Below, piece after piece: positions 1 through 9,826 of a stretch of 64,000 nt of DNA. The stretch covers positions 1 to 64,000 of the forward strand of contig NW_017264202.1 in the NCBI RefSeq assembly GCF_001619985.1, read 5' to 3'. Origin of the DNA: Xylona heveae TC161 (taxonomy: Eukaryota; Ascomycota; Xylonomycetes; Xylonales; Xylonaceae). The notes beneath the pieces were generated by a model. It saw only the letters and a list, made by a program, of their open reading frames with translations. It was not told the origin of the DNA and searched no databases. The first letter of the stretch is position 1. Every line of letters begins with the position of its first letter. The position numbers were made by a program, and so were the translations under genes.

Positions 1-95
1 CCTAACCCTAACCCTAACCCTAACCCTAACCCTAACCCTAACCCTAACCCTAACCCTAACCCTAACCCTAACCCTAACCCTAACCCTAACCCTAA
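1..95. repeat. Telomere repeat tract
   Basis: The window begins with an uninterrupted array of CCCTAA hexamers (TTAGGG on the other strand), about 16 copies, ending where the sequence turns to a G-rich unique stretch at 96. This is the standard filamentous-fungal telomere repeat. The C-rich strand reads 5' to 3' inward, so this is the left tip of a chromosome, and the assembly reaches the end of the molecule. Confidence 0.98.
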
Positions 96-492
96 GTGGC
101 GGTGGTCGGGCCCCGCGTGGTGGTGGGGTGGGTTCCTGGGTGGTTGAGAGTTGTACAAGATGCCAAAAAGAGATCTGGGTTGGATTGATTTAGCTTGTTT
201 CTTTTTTATTATAGATTTTCAAGACTATAATTTTTAAGTTATTGTTTTTCTCTAAAACTCATTTTAATTTTTGTAGATGTTTGTCTTTCTACTAATATTT
301 AGAATTGTTTTGTTTAGTTTAAAAATATTAAAGATAAAATTTCTAGATATAGATTGTATATAATATCAGACAGTAATCTAATTCTACATAGAAAACTATT
401 ATGGTATAAAATATAACCTTAACTCAATCTAGAAGGTTGATCAGGAACATGATAGAGGGCCCGGCCCGAGCACTACCCGTTCTACAACTATT
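96..492. other. Subtelomeric spacer, no gene
   Basis: About 60 bases rich in GGTGG and GGGTGG follow the telomere array and give way to a strongly AT-rich stretch (about 180-425). No open frame of note and no TATA or tandem subtelomeric repeat was seen. It lies downstream of the 3' end of the first transporter gene. Confidence 0.7.
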
Positions 493-2062
493 TTATACCC
501 TCACGCCATCCTCTAATGGAGCCTCCGCTCTCGGAATGGTGATATACCGACTATGCTGTCTAATCCTATGGCCGTACTTATACAACACCCACGGCACTGG
601 CACCAGTGCCACCGACACAAACCCCAGCAAACTACTTGCCCACCCAATCCCCAGAACCGAGAACATCTGTACTGTAAACAATGGAAACGCACCGCCAGCT
701 GCGTACCGAAGCAGACTATTTGCGCTGAGGGCACTTGCCCCATGCAATGACCCATACGAGTTCATGATATAAAGCGCCCCGCTACTATACACCATGATGT
801 TGCCGACCGCGAATGGCACAGCCGCAATAACAGGACTCACCCAGGACACACCTGCATCTGCCGTCCACCCAAACCAGAAGAGACTGGCAGGGTTGAGGGC
901 ACAGCCAACCATTGCACCGTAGAGACGGTACTCGGGGGGCACAGCACCATACTTTGCTTCGAGGGCGGGGTATGTTCTTCGGTCAATGTAGACTACGGCA
1001 AGGAAGCCAATTACACAGCCCAGCGCTATCGGGATGAAGGTGAGGCCTTCCTGACCGGGGTTGAAGTGGTACTGGCGGCCAAAGACATACGGAAAGGCAG
1101 CAAAGAAGCTGTAAAACACGGCAAAGTTGAACGCCATGTAGATGGTCATAAAGAGAACGATTGACTCAAAGAAGAGCATTTTGAACGGCTTGAGAACGAT
1201 ACGTTGTATGACGGCGCCGGAAGGGATCGTAGACTTGAGCTTTGGCTGCGGGGTTGTGCTGGGGTTGGCTCTTTTCTCGGCACGGTTGCGTTTTTGGAGG
1301 ATCGTTTTCTTGTAGGTTTCAAACTGTGGGATGGAGTAAAGGTAGCTGAAGGCGACCATGAAAAGAATCACCCATTCGAGCCAGCGAAAGTCCTTTTTCT
1401 CGCTGACAAAGCCACCAATAACCGGTCCTAGAGTGCAGCGGTTAGTGATAAAGTCATGCCAGCCGTAGAGAGTCAGTCGCACCGAGGGCTGGGCCAAGGA
1501 AAGGCGAGACGAAATAGAATGGATAAACAAGACCTGTCAGAGCAGGAGGCCAGAGGTCTGCATTTGTGCCGCCACCAACTGAGACGACCGCGCTGCCAAA
1601 AAAACCACCCAAGCAGCGGCAGGCAATCAACGTGGCAAAGTTCTTTGCTAAGCCGGAGCCCAGGATAAACAGCCCGAATATGGGCACCGTCGTGAGATAT
1701 ACAATTCTGCGTCCATAATGCTCGCTGACCGGTGCCGCGACGATGGCCCCAAGACCAAGACCCCAAAGGAAGAGGGAAAGCCCCAGCAGAGCTGCCGTGT
1801 GGGAGACGCCAAACCGTTGACCAATGTCTTTGGCTCCAGATGTGTAGATGGACGAGGCAAAGGACCTGCCGGAGTCAGAATCTGCATTTCTCAGTCGATG
1901 GACCATGCATGCCTACACAGTAATGCAGAGGAATGCGGGAATACTGGTCATGTAGATGCGCTTCCACATCGGCCAGTTGTATGGACAGTCGGGATCATCA
2001 GGGCCCCTCCAGTCGTCGATGCCCGATTCTGGTTGAGCATTGCTAGGCATGCCATGAGCCAT
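493..2062 (-). CDS. MFS transporter, DHA1 type (multidrug/polyamine-like)
   Basis: Predicted plasma-membrane drug:H+ antiporter of the major facilitator superfamily. Model: exons 2062-1917, 1865-1483 and 1427-493, introns 1866-1916 and 1428-1482, together 488 codons (487 aa) with no internal stop. Splicing is needed: the first intron removes a TAG and restores ITVSFASSIYTSG; the second restores the family motif SPFLGPALGPVIGGF. Other family marks are the cytosolic N-terminal DDPDCPYNWPMWKR segment, the loop APVSEHYGRR between helices 2 and 3, and a C-terminal half with about six hydrophobic segments. The start at 2062 is the first ATG in frame, and the length is normal for the family. Substrate cannot be told from sequence. 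Its neighbour inward is the oxidoreductase-formyltransferase fusion, so export of that cluster's product is possible but inferred. Confidence 0.88.
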
Positions 2063-3949
2063 ACTACTCCTGCTGGCAACGCTCGCTCTCTGCGTTAGTA
2101 ACAGAGAAAGCTTAGCAACGGTAGTTCACAGAAGCAAGAGAGCTTCATGAATCAATTAGTCATAGAAATACCTACTTTGGCATGCAAGTGAGAGAGAATA
2201 TGTCAAGAACCCTTTTCCGGCACTAATTGGACAATACCCGGACTGACCCACTGTTGGTTTCGGGGTTTTTCTTTCGGTTTTGGCGCAAGAAAAAAATGTG
2301 GGCCTTCCGTGGTTGCAGTACGTAGTCTGTGGTGTTTCCTGATTCCTGTTATTATGTGATTCCTTGGTCAGTACGGAGTACTTTTAAACATATCATCTCC
2401 TTATCGTTTTTCCTGGATTTCTTTTCTTTGAGTCATTCTATTTGAAATCCTCGGAGCGGCCAATGATATTTTTGTTAGACGTACAATTCGTGCTAGGGCT
2501 AACCGACCCTGTAACAGCTACCAGGTATGTGTCAACCAATAATGATACCACCATCATCCCCCGGCTTTTGCTTCAAGGGTTAGAGTAGGATTAGACCGTA
2601 TAGAAGAGTTCGTAGTAGAGACTCGCACGGGCTAGGGGACGGCACACGACGGATCGTCGGAAATTTACCTAGGGGATTGGCAGAGCCGCAGTACACGAGT
2701 ACTCCGTACATATACTCTCCGACCGAACAGGTCGTAGGATGTGTGCGCACGGTAGCCTGTAAGGTACCTAAACGAGCACTAAAGTCATAGCGTCTTGTTG
2801 ATCCTGGTCGGTTCGGAAGCACCTTGGAGTATTCATCATAGCTCCAAAGGCCATTGCTTCCAAGCGTGCTCTGTATCAGAAGAACGAGTGGCCATTGAGA
2901 TGCGGTGGGTCTGCATGGTGGATCTGGCGGCATGGCATCGGCCATAAGTTTCCGAGCTGGGCAAGAAGCAGTAACGCCGTAGTCGAATTGGGATATACGG
3001 ATAACACGACAAGTGACAGAAAAATGGCGTTATTATGGTGCTCTAAGTAGCTGGAGCAGGGGGTCCAGAACCAACATATCAAGATCCAGTTTCTTTGAAC
3101 GGGAGTTTACTTCCATGGCAAAACAAGTGTCGGGCATGCCGTGCGACGTTTCAACCCAAATAATCCAAGCTCGATCTTCAGAACGGGCCGGGTGGGTGGG
3201 CGGGCCGAACCCTCTTGCCGCCTGGACTAATTCATTCGCAACGCCTTGGCTCCTGTTTTGCGGCGTCCAGATCCACCTCCACAAATTGATGGGTGGACAA
3301 ATTCACAAGTGTCTCTAGTGCTGACTTTGCTTGTATACGACACGAATGATATAGTTGAACAGATTGGAAGCTGAAGGAAATGGCGCCTCGGAGAGACTGG
3401 GATAACCATAGTAACGGGGATCATCGATTAATTTTCGAGAAGTAGCTGACCTGTGTCATGGTGGCAGTACCGAGCTCAGAACTTTACCAACAAGCACGCC
3501 ATATTCAGAAAAGCCTGCATATTCTACCTTACTGCAACTAAAGTTATCCCTCATTATCTAGTTTCGGTCTTTCCAGCATGACAAAAGTGCCGGGCAGCAG
3601 AAGTCGTTGATTAGCGTCTTCTTGGTCATTATACGAGCTATAATGTTTCCAATTCCACAAAGGTTCCCATGCAGAAGCCTCAACTCCGCCGAAGACAACA
3701 ACTCCACCTGTGCCGCAAGGTAGCGTTGATGCCGGAGATCTACTCTACAGAATTACGTACCCTAAAACAATCATGCAAAGCGAGGTGATGAAAAAAAAAA
3801 TGCTTCCATTTTTATACTCAAGAAGAGGGGAGCTCAGTGTAGATGCTGAAATACAGGGCAAGATGGGTTATAAAAGGGTGCGTTTTCCATAGACCCCAGA
3901 GTCAAATTCAGTCTGAACCAAATCACTCACTTCTCATGTTAATTTAGCC
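2063..3949. other. Intergenic region between transporter and fusion enzyme
   Basis: About 1.9 kb with only short, unconvincing open frames on either strand. It should hold the promoters of the divergent transporter and fusion genes. Two copies of a GTACGGAGTAC motif in opposite orientation lie at 2371-2381 and 2699-2709. A TATA box lies at its right end. Confidence 0.6.
3869..3875 (+). promoter_or_regulatory. TATA box of the fusion gene
   Basis: TATAAAA in the context GGTTATAAAAGGG lies about 75 bases before the ATG at 3950. The spacing leaves a 5' leader of roughly 45 bases, a normal layout for a strongly regulated fungal gene. Confidence 0.6.
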
Positions 3950-6580
3950 ATGAAGTTCCTCATTAGTACACGTTCTTCCTCTTTTCGTGCTGTGACCCAT
4001 TCATCTACATACATTCACTTCTGCGATCCCACCGCTGACGACCTTTCCATCCCATTGACCGGTCCGGAGCCGGTAGACGTGTGGATATGTAATGGTCAAG
4101 AGGCTACCTTTGAACTGATAAACCAATGGCTGGACCAAGCCAATCATATCCCCAAATCAATCTTGGTGGAAGACCCCACTGCCCTTTCTCGTCTGCAGGA
4201 CTTTTCAGAGGGCCGTGTGTTTCAAATCGCAGGGTTCCCAGAGCATAAGTCTACTACGATACAATGGGAGGAATCCATCCTTCAGGAAGCAGAAATGCTC
4301 TACGCGCGTGCACGCGCCAATAAAGCAGTCCGGCAGCAAAATCCCATGAAAGACAAGAATGGCAAGCCGATTGTTCTGCTTGTTGGAGCGGGTATCATGA
4401 ATCTTTTTACCGCAGAATTTTTAGCTGCCCGTGGTTACCAAGTGCGCGTCGTGGATGCGGGCCCCGATCCTCGAGGCTGTCAGGACTGGACGCGCCTGGG
4501 CGTCACCAATGGTGGTGGCAATGCCCGTATGTACACTCGGACCGAAGCCGACAACTACAATGAGAAAGGGAGTAAAATTTACGAAGATATGCAGTCAATT
4601 TTCCGAAAATCCGTCCGGAATGGCGGATGGAGCGTGAAGTTGCCCGAGGATTTTACTGCCGCTGAGCATGCTTGGGTGCATGCGTTTGAGCAGATTCCCG
4701 CTTGGTTGGCGAGGGCTTTCAGGGATAATATTCACGACGTCAACATGGAAGCTGGCAAGCTCTGGAATGAATACATCCAAAGCTGTCCACATTTATTCCA
4801 AGAGGTCGAATTCCGCAAAGACATCCTCCGCATGTACGTGGAGCCTGTTGCTCTGGACACAGCGCTAACGCTACATCGCCAGCTTGGGGCGGTCATTCAG
4901 GCCCCTTCTCCACAGGAGTTTCTGGATGCCAATCCCGGCTTCAAGTCCGCAGCTGGGTCGGACCATCTCGCGGGAGGAATCATGGTGGAAGGATTCACAG
5001 TGAATATTCACCCTTTCGTGGCCAAGTTGATGGACCGAATTATTGGTCTCGGTGGGGAGTTTCTCTGGAACTGTGAAGTGCAGGGCATAAAGCGTGACGC
5101 CCTGGGCAAAGTGACCATGTTAGAATCGCAACTTGGACCGCTAGAAGCGGATCACTTCGTGGTGAGCCCCGGCGTGACCGGAAATATACTGCTGAATGGA
5201 ACGCGCTGCGAAAACCTGGTCCACGGGGTCCTTGGAATATGGCTACAAATCCCCAACTTGAACCGGCAGCAGAAGCATTCTATCAAGATCCATCGCCGAG
5301 GTCACCTTGTCGAAGATATCAATGTGACTGTGGCGAAGGATGTCGATACCGGTGAAGACATCCTTATGTTTGGTGGTGGTTACGGTTATGTTGGGGAGAG
5401 TCGCCCCGCGCCTGATTCTCCGGAACTCATGGCCCTCTTCAATGAGTTGGAAGAGGTGGCACGTATCTATTTCCCGCAAGGATATGCGGTAGCAAAAGAT
5501 CGTGGCACGCTGTACCCGGGTGGAAACCGCAAGTTCTGCGTCCGACCTTTTACACCCACGGGCCTCGGAGTCTATGAGGAGATTCCTACAGCAAATGGAG
5601 GGTATCTGATCATTACTGGCGGGAACAACACTGGCGGCTTTGCCCAGGCACCAGCTGTAGCGCGTGCGGTCTGGCGCTCATTGGAGGGGGAGCACGATCC
5701 TATTCATGTGCTGTTCCACCCTGATCGAGGCAGGCTCCCCACTGGCACGGCTTACAACTACCACTCTATTAAGCCGCTATCCATGGACAAAGTAGGGGCT
5801 CGCAAACCCCTGCGGCTGCTTTTGCTCTGCTCGGATGGTCCCCAGCACCGCTACCTACGATACCGTCTGGACCAGACCTTCCCCGGCTACCGCTGTGTTC
5901 AGGAAACAACTGAGGGACAGGTGCGCCGGCTAGTTGAAAAGCGCCGTATAGTCGATGCGTTTTATACGAGATACCATGGCCTACGACGTTACCTCTCCGG
6001 CCACGATACTTTCCGTGAGGCTTACTTTAACGACCTGGTCCCAGACGACCATACCTCCCCAACACCAGACCTCACTGTCGACAGTGTCAACTGTAACCAG
6101 GTGTGGGATGCGGTGGCTGAATGGAAACCCGACCTCACCATCGTGTCAGGCACAAAATTTATCGGAAAGAAGCTAATCGCCCGTGCTGGACTCATGATTA
6201 ACCTGCATACAGGGCATCTACCGGACTACAAGGGCAATCACTGCATATTCTTCGCTTTGTATAACGGGGAGGTGGACAAGGTGTCGTCGACTTTGCACCA
6301 GCTAACGTCGACACTGGATGGGGGTGACATTTTAGATAGGGTGGTTCCGCCAGTGTTTCCTGACGACAACGAAGAAACGCTGTATACACGGTGTAGTCAT
6401 ATGGCAGTAGATCGGGTAATTGAGCATGCCGAGCAGTTTTCCATGGGAAAGAGGCTCGCTTTCGTCCCACAGGAGGTGAAAGGAACAACGTTTCGGCATC
6501 GTGACCGTACGCCTGCAAAGGAGTTGGCGCTATGGTGGAAACTGAGTGTGAGCGGGCTGTCTCAGAAAAATGTTGATTAA
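3950..6580 (+). CDS. Fused FAD-dependent oxidoreductase and formyltransferase
   Basis: One uninterrupted 876-aa frame with two enzymes. Residues 1-135 form an unassigned N-terminal part. Residues 141-170 are a Rossmann FAD-binding fold, IVLLVGAGIMN...VRVVDAG, with Asn in place of the third glycine. The DAO-like (D-amino-acid oxidase/dehydrogenase) domain runs to about 610, with the late FAD-binding GGYLIITGGNNTGGF. Residues about 630-870 resemble the methionyl-tRNA formyltransferase catalytic domain: INLHTGHLPDYKG gives Asn751 and His753, and LDGGDIL gives Asp790. This matches the Asn-His-Asp triad of the family in order and spacing. The likely chemistry is oxidation of an amine or amino acid together with transfer of a formyl group, probably from 10-formyl-tetrahydrofolate. 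The substrate is unknown. No signal peptide or transmembrane segment is seen, so it is probably cytosolic. Mitochondrial fMet-tRNA formylation is unlikely given the fusion and location. Confidence 0.85.
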   Translation: MKFLISTRSSSFRAVTHSSTYIHFCDPTADDLSIPLTGPEPVDVWICNGQEATFELINQWLDQANHIPKSILVEDPTALSRLQDFSEGRVFQIAGFPEHKSTTIQWEESILQEAEMLYARARANKAVRQQNPMKDKNGKPIVLLVGAGIMNLFTAEFLAARGYQVRVVDAGPDPRGCQDWTRLGVTNGGGNARMYTRTEADNYNEKGSKIYEDMQSIFRKSVRNGGWSVKLPEDFTAAEHAWVHAFEQIPAWLARAFRDNIHDVNMEAGKLWNEYIQSCPHLFQEVEFRKDILRMYVEPVALDTALTLHRQLGAVIQAPSPQEFLDANPGFKSAAGSDHLAGGIMVEGFTVNIHPFVAKLMDRIIGLGGEFLWNCEVQGIKRDALGKVTMLESQLGPLEADHFVVSPGVTGNILLNGTRCENLVHGVLGIWLQIPNLNRQQKHSIKIHRRGHLVEDINVTVAKDVDTGEDILMFGGGYGYVGESRPAPDSPELMALFNELEEVARIYFPQGYAVAKDRGTLYPGGNRKFCVRPFTPTGLGVYEEIPTANGGYLIITGGNNTGGFAQAPAVARAVWRSLEGEHDPIHVLFHPDRGRLPTGTAYNYHSIKPLSMDKVGARKPLRLLLLCSDGPQHRYLRYRLDQTFPGYRCVQETTEGQVRRLVEKRRIVDAFYTRYHGLRRYLSGHDTFREAYFNDLVPDDHTSPTPDLTVDSVNCNQVWDAVAEWKPDLTIVSGTKFIGKKLIARAGLMINLHTGHLPDYKGNHCIFFALYNGEVDKVSSTLHQLTSTLDGGDILDRVVPPVFPDDNEETLYTRCSHMAVDRVIEHAEQFSMGKRLAFVPQEVKGTTFRHRDRTPAKELALWWKLSVSGLSQKNVD

Positions 6581-6781
6581 AATATGAATGTTTTTGTTTT
6601 GTCAAAGTAAGAAACTATTGTATTGAGCATGAAATTGAAAACACCAGTCTCCGTAGCACCTCATACCGCAAGTACGTGTGGGCCAACGCTTGAACCCAGC
6701 AGAAGAGAATATAAGTAGTGGATTCTCTGGTAACATGCGCGAATTACTGCTCCACTGCGTAGTAGCCCTAAATTAATAAGA

Positions 6782-6788
6782 TATATAA
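6782..6788 (+). promoter_or_regulatory. TATA-like box of the amidotransferase gene
   Basis: TATATAA lies about 140 bases before the ATG at 6923, within the 342-base spacer (6581-6922) that separates it from the fusion gene in the same orientation. The rest of this spacer is AT-rich near the fusion gene's 3' end and becomes CT-rich after the TATA element. Confidence 0.45.
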
Positions 6789-6839
6789 GCCAAAGTATTC
6801 GCCCCTCTTCCTATCTTCTCTCCAGTTCCCCTGTATTCC

Positions 6840-6917
6840 ATGTGCGCCAGCACAAGTTGCGTCTTTTCAATAGTATTCCACCACAGCCCTCTATTCTGGC
6901 CGTGTCAATTTCCCTAG
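6840..6917 (+). other. Upstream open reading frame in the amidotransferase leader
   Basis: An ATG at 6840 opens a 25-codon frame ending in TAG at 6915-6917, five bases before the main ATG at 6923 and in another frame. It lies downstream of the TATA-like element, so it is probably in the transcript if initiation occurs there. Short uORFs this close to the main start usually lower translation; that effect is inferred here. Confidence 0.45.
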
Positions 6918-6922
6918 CACCC

Positions 6923-7831
6923 ATGTCTTCCACCAGGATCACCACGATGCGCATCGCTGTCATTGAATGCGACTCTCCAATAGATCCTGTGCGGGAGCGC
7001 CTGGGCAGCTACGGGGATATGTTCGAGCGGCTCCTGAACGCAGGGCTCAAGAGCCTGAACTGGGAGAACCAAGTCGGTCTGAAAATGACAAAGACGAGCG
7101 CAGTGGACAATTTTGTCTTTCCTAGCCCGGAGACGTACGACGCTCTTCTCTTGACTGGAAGCAGTATGTCGAAACCCGACCCAACAATGACGCCACTCCG
7201 CCCAGAGGCTTAGGACTGACAAGCACAGAATGGGATGCATTTTCCGACACTGAATGGATCATCGAATTGACAAAGTACGTGGCAAAGGTCTTCAAGGAGA
7301 CCACCAAGCCAATCCTGGGTGTTTGCTTTGGCCATCAGATTATCGCCCGGGCACTGGGTGCTCCCGTCGGGCGAGGTAGCGAAGGGTGGGAGATCGCCGT
7401 GGAACCAATTGCGCTGAATGAAACAGGACGGTTGCTGTTCGGCAAGGAGATTTTGGTATGCCATGAACAAGGCCATTTCTAGCTCCATGAGACGAAGACA
7501 TTGGTTGTTGGCTAACAGGTTGCCTCCGCAGGCTCTGCACCAGATGCACCGAGATATCGCATACGAGGTACCGGTGGGGTGTGTGAATGTAGGATCAACA
7601 CCCAAATGTCAGGTACAAGGGTTGTACATGCCACAGCGGATCCTAACTGTACAAGGACATCCAGAGCATAATGAGTTTGTCATCAGGAGTATGATTGAGA
7701 TGCGGTACAGCCAGGGTATTTTTGAAGAAGGCTTTGCAAAAAGTAAGCTGTTGCAAGCAGGAATTGAACATGATGGAGTTGTTGTAGCAGAGGCTATTTG
7801 TAGATTTGTTTACAATACATTATCAATATAG
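6923..7831 (+). CDS. Class I glutamine amidotransferase (GMP-synthase-like)
   Basis: Predicted glutamine-hydrolysing amidotransferase or gamma-glutamyl hydrolase of the GATase1 fold. Exons 6923-7163, 7229-7455 and 7532-7831 (introns 65 and 76 bases) give 256 codons (255 aa). The first intron joins LLTGS to KWDAFSDTEW; the second joins FGKEIL to ALHQMHRD. The catalytic set is present: the nucleophile elbow ILGVCFGHQ (Cys113) and the His-Glu pair in VQGHPEHNEF near the C-terminus. Nothing follows the GATase domain, so it is the stand-alone type (fungal and plant GGP1-like proteins) and not a GMP synthetase, which would carry an ATP-pyrophosphatase. The ATG at 6923 is the first in frame after the TATA element; a second at residue 9 (MRIAVIE) is also possible. 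It follows the formyltransferase fusion in the same direction, which suggests a shared pathway. Confidence 0.87.
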
Positions 7832-7914
7832 ATATAGTTATAGCTCTTAGCGTAACTCCATCCGGTCTGGGGTGAAAAGTAAGGACGGTGGTAGAGCCTA
7901 GAAACCGACCCTGA

Positions 7915-7995
7915 CCACCCCCAAGCCGGGTTAGGGTTATGAGGAACAGGGAGGTCAAGACCAACCTGGACCGGACTAGCGGACGCCCTATACAG
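7915..7995 (+). repeat. Dispersed repeat relic, copy A
   Basis: A stretch with CAAGCCGGGTTAGGG, then GGTCAAGACCAACC, then GCGGACGCCCTAT. The same blocks in the same order occur in copy B (8100-8172) and more weakly in copy C (11300-11362). It lies in the 344-base spacer between the convergent amidotransferase and SDR genes. A short telomere-like GGTTAGGGTTA is embedded at 7928. The family is not identified. Confidence 0.45.
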
Positions 7996-8099
7996 TCTAT
8001 TACTTATGCTCAAGATTTTATTTCTTGTATTTTATTTTATTTTCTAACTATATAATTTCACCTCTATATATATATATATAATAGAAGAGGTCAGAGCCC

Positions 8100-8172
8100 A
8101 GCCCAGTCTGTCCTCAAGCCAGGTTGGGAAGAAATGGATCAAGACCGACCCGGACTGGATTGGCAGACACTC
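8100..8172 (+). repeat. Dispersed repeat relic, copy B
   Basis: The blocks TCAAGCCAGGTTGGG, ATCAAGACCGACCCGG and GGCAGACACTCCAT match copy A in order and orientation. A run of TA dinucleotides (about 8066-8082) separates the two copies. It ends a few bases before the stop codon of the SDR gene. It looks like a decayed short repeat and shows no coding potential. Confidence 0.45.
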
Positions 8173-8175
8173 CAT

Positions 8176-9075
8176 CTACCAAGCACAGTGCCCTCCATCA
8201 ACCCGTAGGTCTGCACCAGTCATGAAGCTACTGGCATCCCCAAGCAAAAACAGTACGGGCCCTCGAAATTCATCCACTGTACTCAATCGGTAGAGCATAT
8301 TATCCCCAGTCCACTGGCTCTCCATACCTGGCTTCTTCAGTGCCTCCGCAGTTGCAGCAGTTCGAATATAGCCAGGCGACAAGGTGTTCACTCGAATCAG
8401 AGGCATACCCTTCCGGGATCCCCATTCAGCTGCCAAAGACCTTGCGAGTTGCAGCACACCCGACTTGGAAGTATTGTATGCCGCAGTGTCCACTCCCTAA
8501 TAACCATTACCTTTGTTAGCACATAATTGCCGTGCAACTGTCCTTTGTGCAGGTCATACCTTATTTGCAACAGTGCCACTCATGCTCGCCACGAGAACCA
8601 TGCTGCCGCTAACATCTGCTTTCTTCATCTCCAATGCCACAGCTTGAGCAACTGAGAATGTTCCAACGACATTGATCTCCAACAGGCGCTGAAATCTCTC
8701 TGCGGAGAATTCGTGTGCAGGGTCATTGTCGGAAACACCGGCACATGCCACGAGCCCTCGAATGGGGTGCCTCAAATTGGGAACGAACGAGGCAAAGGTC
8801 TCGGAGATGTTATCATGATTGGTGATGTCGACGCGGAGGTAGCGGATGACTCCACCATGCGTCTTAGCCACGCCTTCAAGATGTTCTTGGAGCCAATGTT
8901 TTAGCCTCCTCCCACCGCAGACTAACCAATGTTCAGGGTGTCACTTACCCCATGATTCGGGAGGCGGAGTCGGGACCACGTCAAGGCAGACCACGTCTCC
9001 GCCTGCTTCAAGGATGGAACCAGCCACCTCACGTCCTAAGAAGCCGGCCGCGCCAGTGACTGCGGTAGGTGCCAT
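8176..9075 (-). CDS. Short-chain dehydrogenase/reductase
   Basis: Predicted NAD(P)-dependent oxidoreductase. Exons 9075-8949, 8885-8560 and 8496-8176 (two 63-base introns) sum to 258 codons (257 aa), normal for a single-domain SDR. The Rossmann motif is TGAAGFLG (residues 7-14), with glycine spacing typical of extended rather than classical SDRs. The rest is classical: ACAG at 89-92, Asn114 in EINVVG, a catalytic Ser in VASMSG, Tyr158 and Lys162 in AYNTSK, and a C-terminal GADLRVDGG. The first splice (ESW joined to EHLEGVAK) rests on a CCAAG acceptor and is less certain than the second. It converges on the amidotransferase gene. A role in the same metabolic group as the formyltransferase fusion is inferred from position only. 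Confidence 0.87.
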
Positions 9076-9826
9076 TTCAGCATACACACCTGAATCTAAT
9101 GCGACATCAGAGGCAGAACTTACCCACGATTGTTCTGTTGTTCAGACGGAAAAGATCAGACGAAGAAACCTGCGGTCCGCCTTGGGGCTCTTTTACTTCA
9201 CGAAACGCTGGGTCTGCAAGGTTGCTCATTTTCAAGTGGGAGCTGAATTTCTATTTTCAGGTGGCTTGATTCTGTTGTAATAAATTATTGAGACTAAAGA
9301 AAAAACAAAGGGCTGCCATCTTTAAGTCTGCCCTTCAAATTCCGCTTCAATTGCAATGACGTTCCTCGGTGGTTTGGTAATACTCTCGTTCCAAGACCTA
9401 CGTAGTACGGCAGAACCCGCAGACAAACTCTCCCCACCCTGCTGGCGAACCCCACCACCTGCCGCTTACCGTCTTCCCGCCCTCCCGCCTTTCACTTTCC
9501 ACCTGCCACGTTATAGTAATAATGTGGGAATCACGTTACCCCCTATCTCAAGCTTACGGCGGAGATTCATTGTATTGGACAAGTCAGGAGAAAATTCAAA
9601 AGGTGCAAGATATGCATGCCTCGACTGCTCGTGTCCTGTTGTCTGCAAGCCGACAGTCAACTCTTGATCATGTTCTGATAAACAACGCTGATGTTGGTAG
9701 AGAATACAAACTTGCCAACACCACTCACCTAAGATATTCAAACTTTTAATTCAAGTACCTTTGTTAAGTCATTCTGCTACTACGAGTCCTATTAAACTTA
9801 GAAATCAGAAGATAGTTAAATTTATC
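9076..9826. other. Intergenic region right of the SDR gene
   Basis: It holds the SDR promoter and the 3' flank of the gap-interrupted gene. About 9400-9500 is C/T-rich. No convincing coding frame, repeat or RNA gene was seen. Confidence 0.6.

Noticed and set aside
1-95. Internal telomere-like repeat or a CRISPR-like array
   Set aside because: The hexamers are contiguous without spacers and begin at base 1, and subtelomeric sequence follows; a true chromosome end is simpler.
1454-2062. First MFS gene as a pseudogene because of an in-frame TAG
   Set aside because: The TAG lies within a 51-base intron with normal donor, branch site and acceptor; splicing restores the family sequence in phase.
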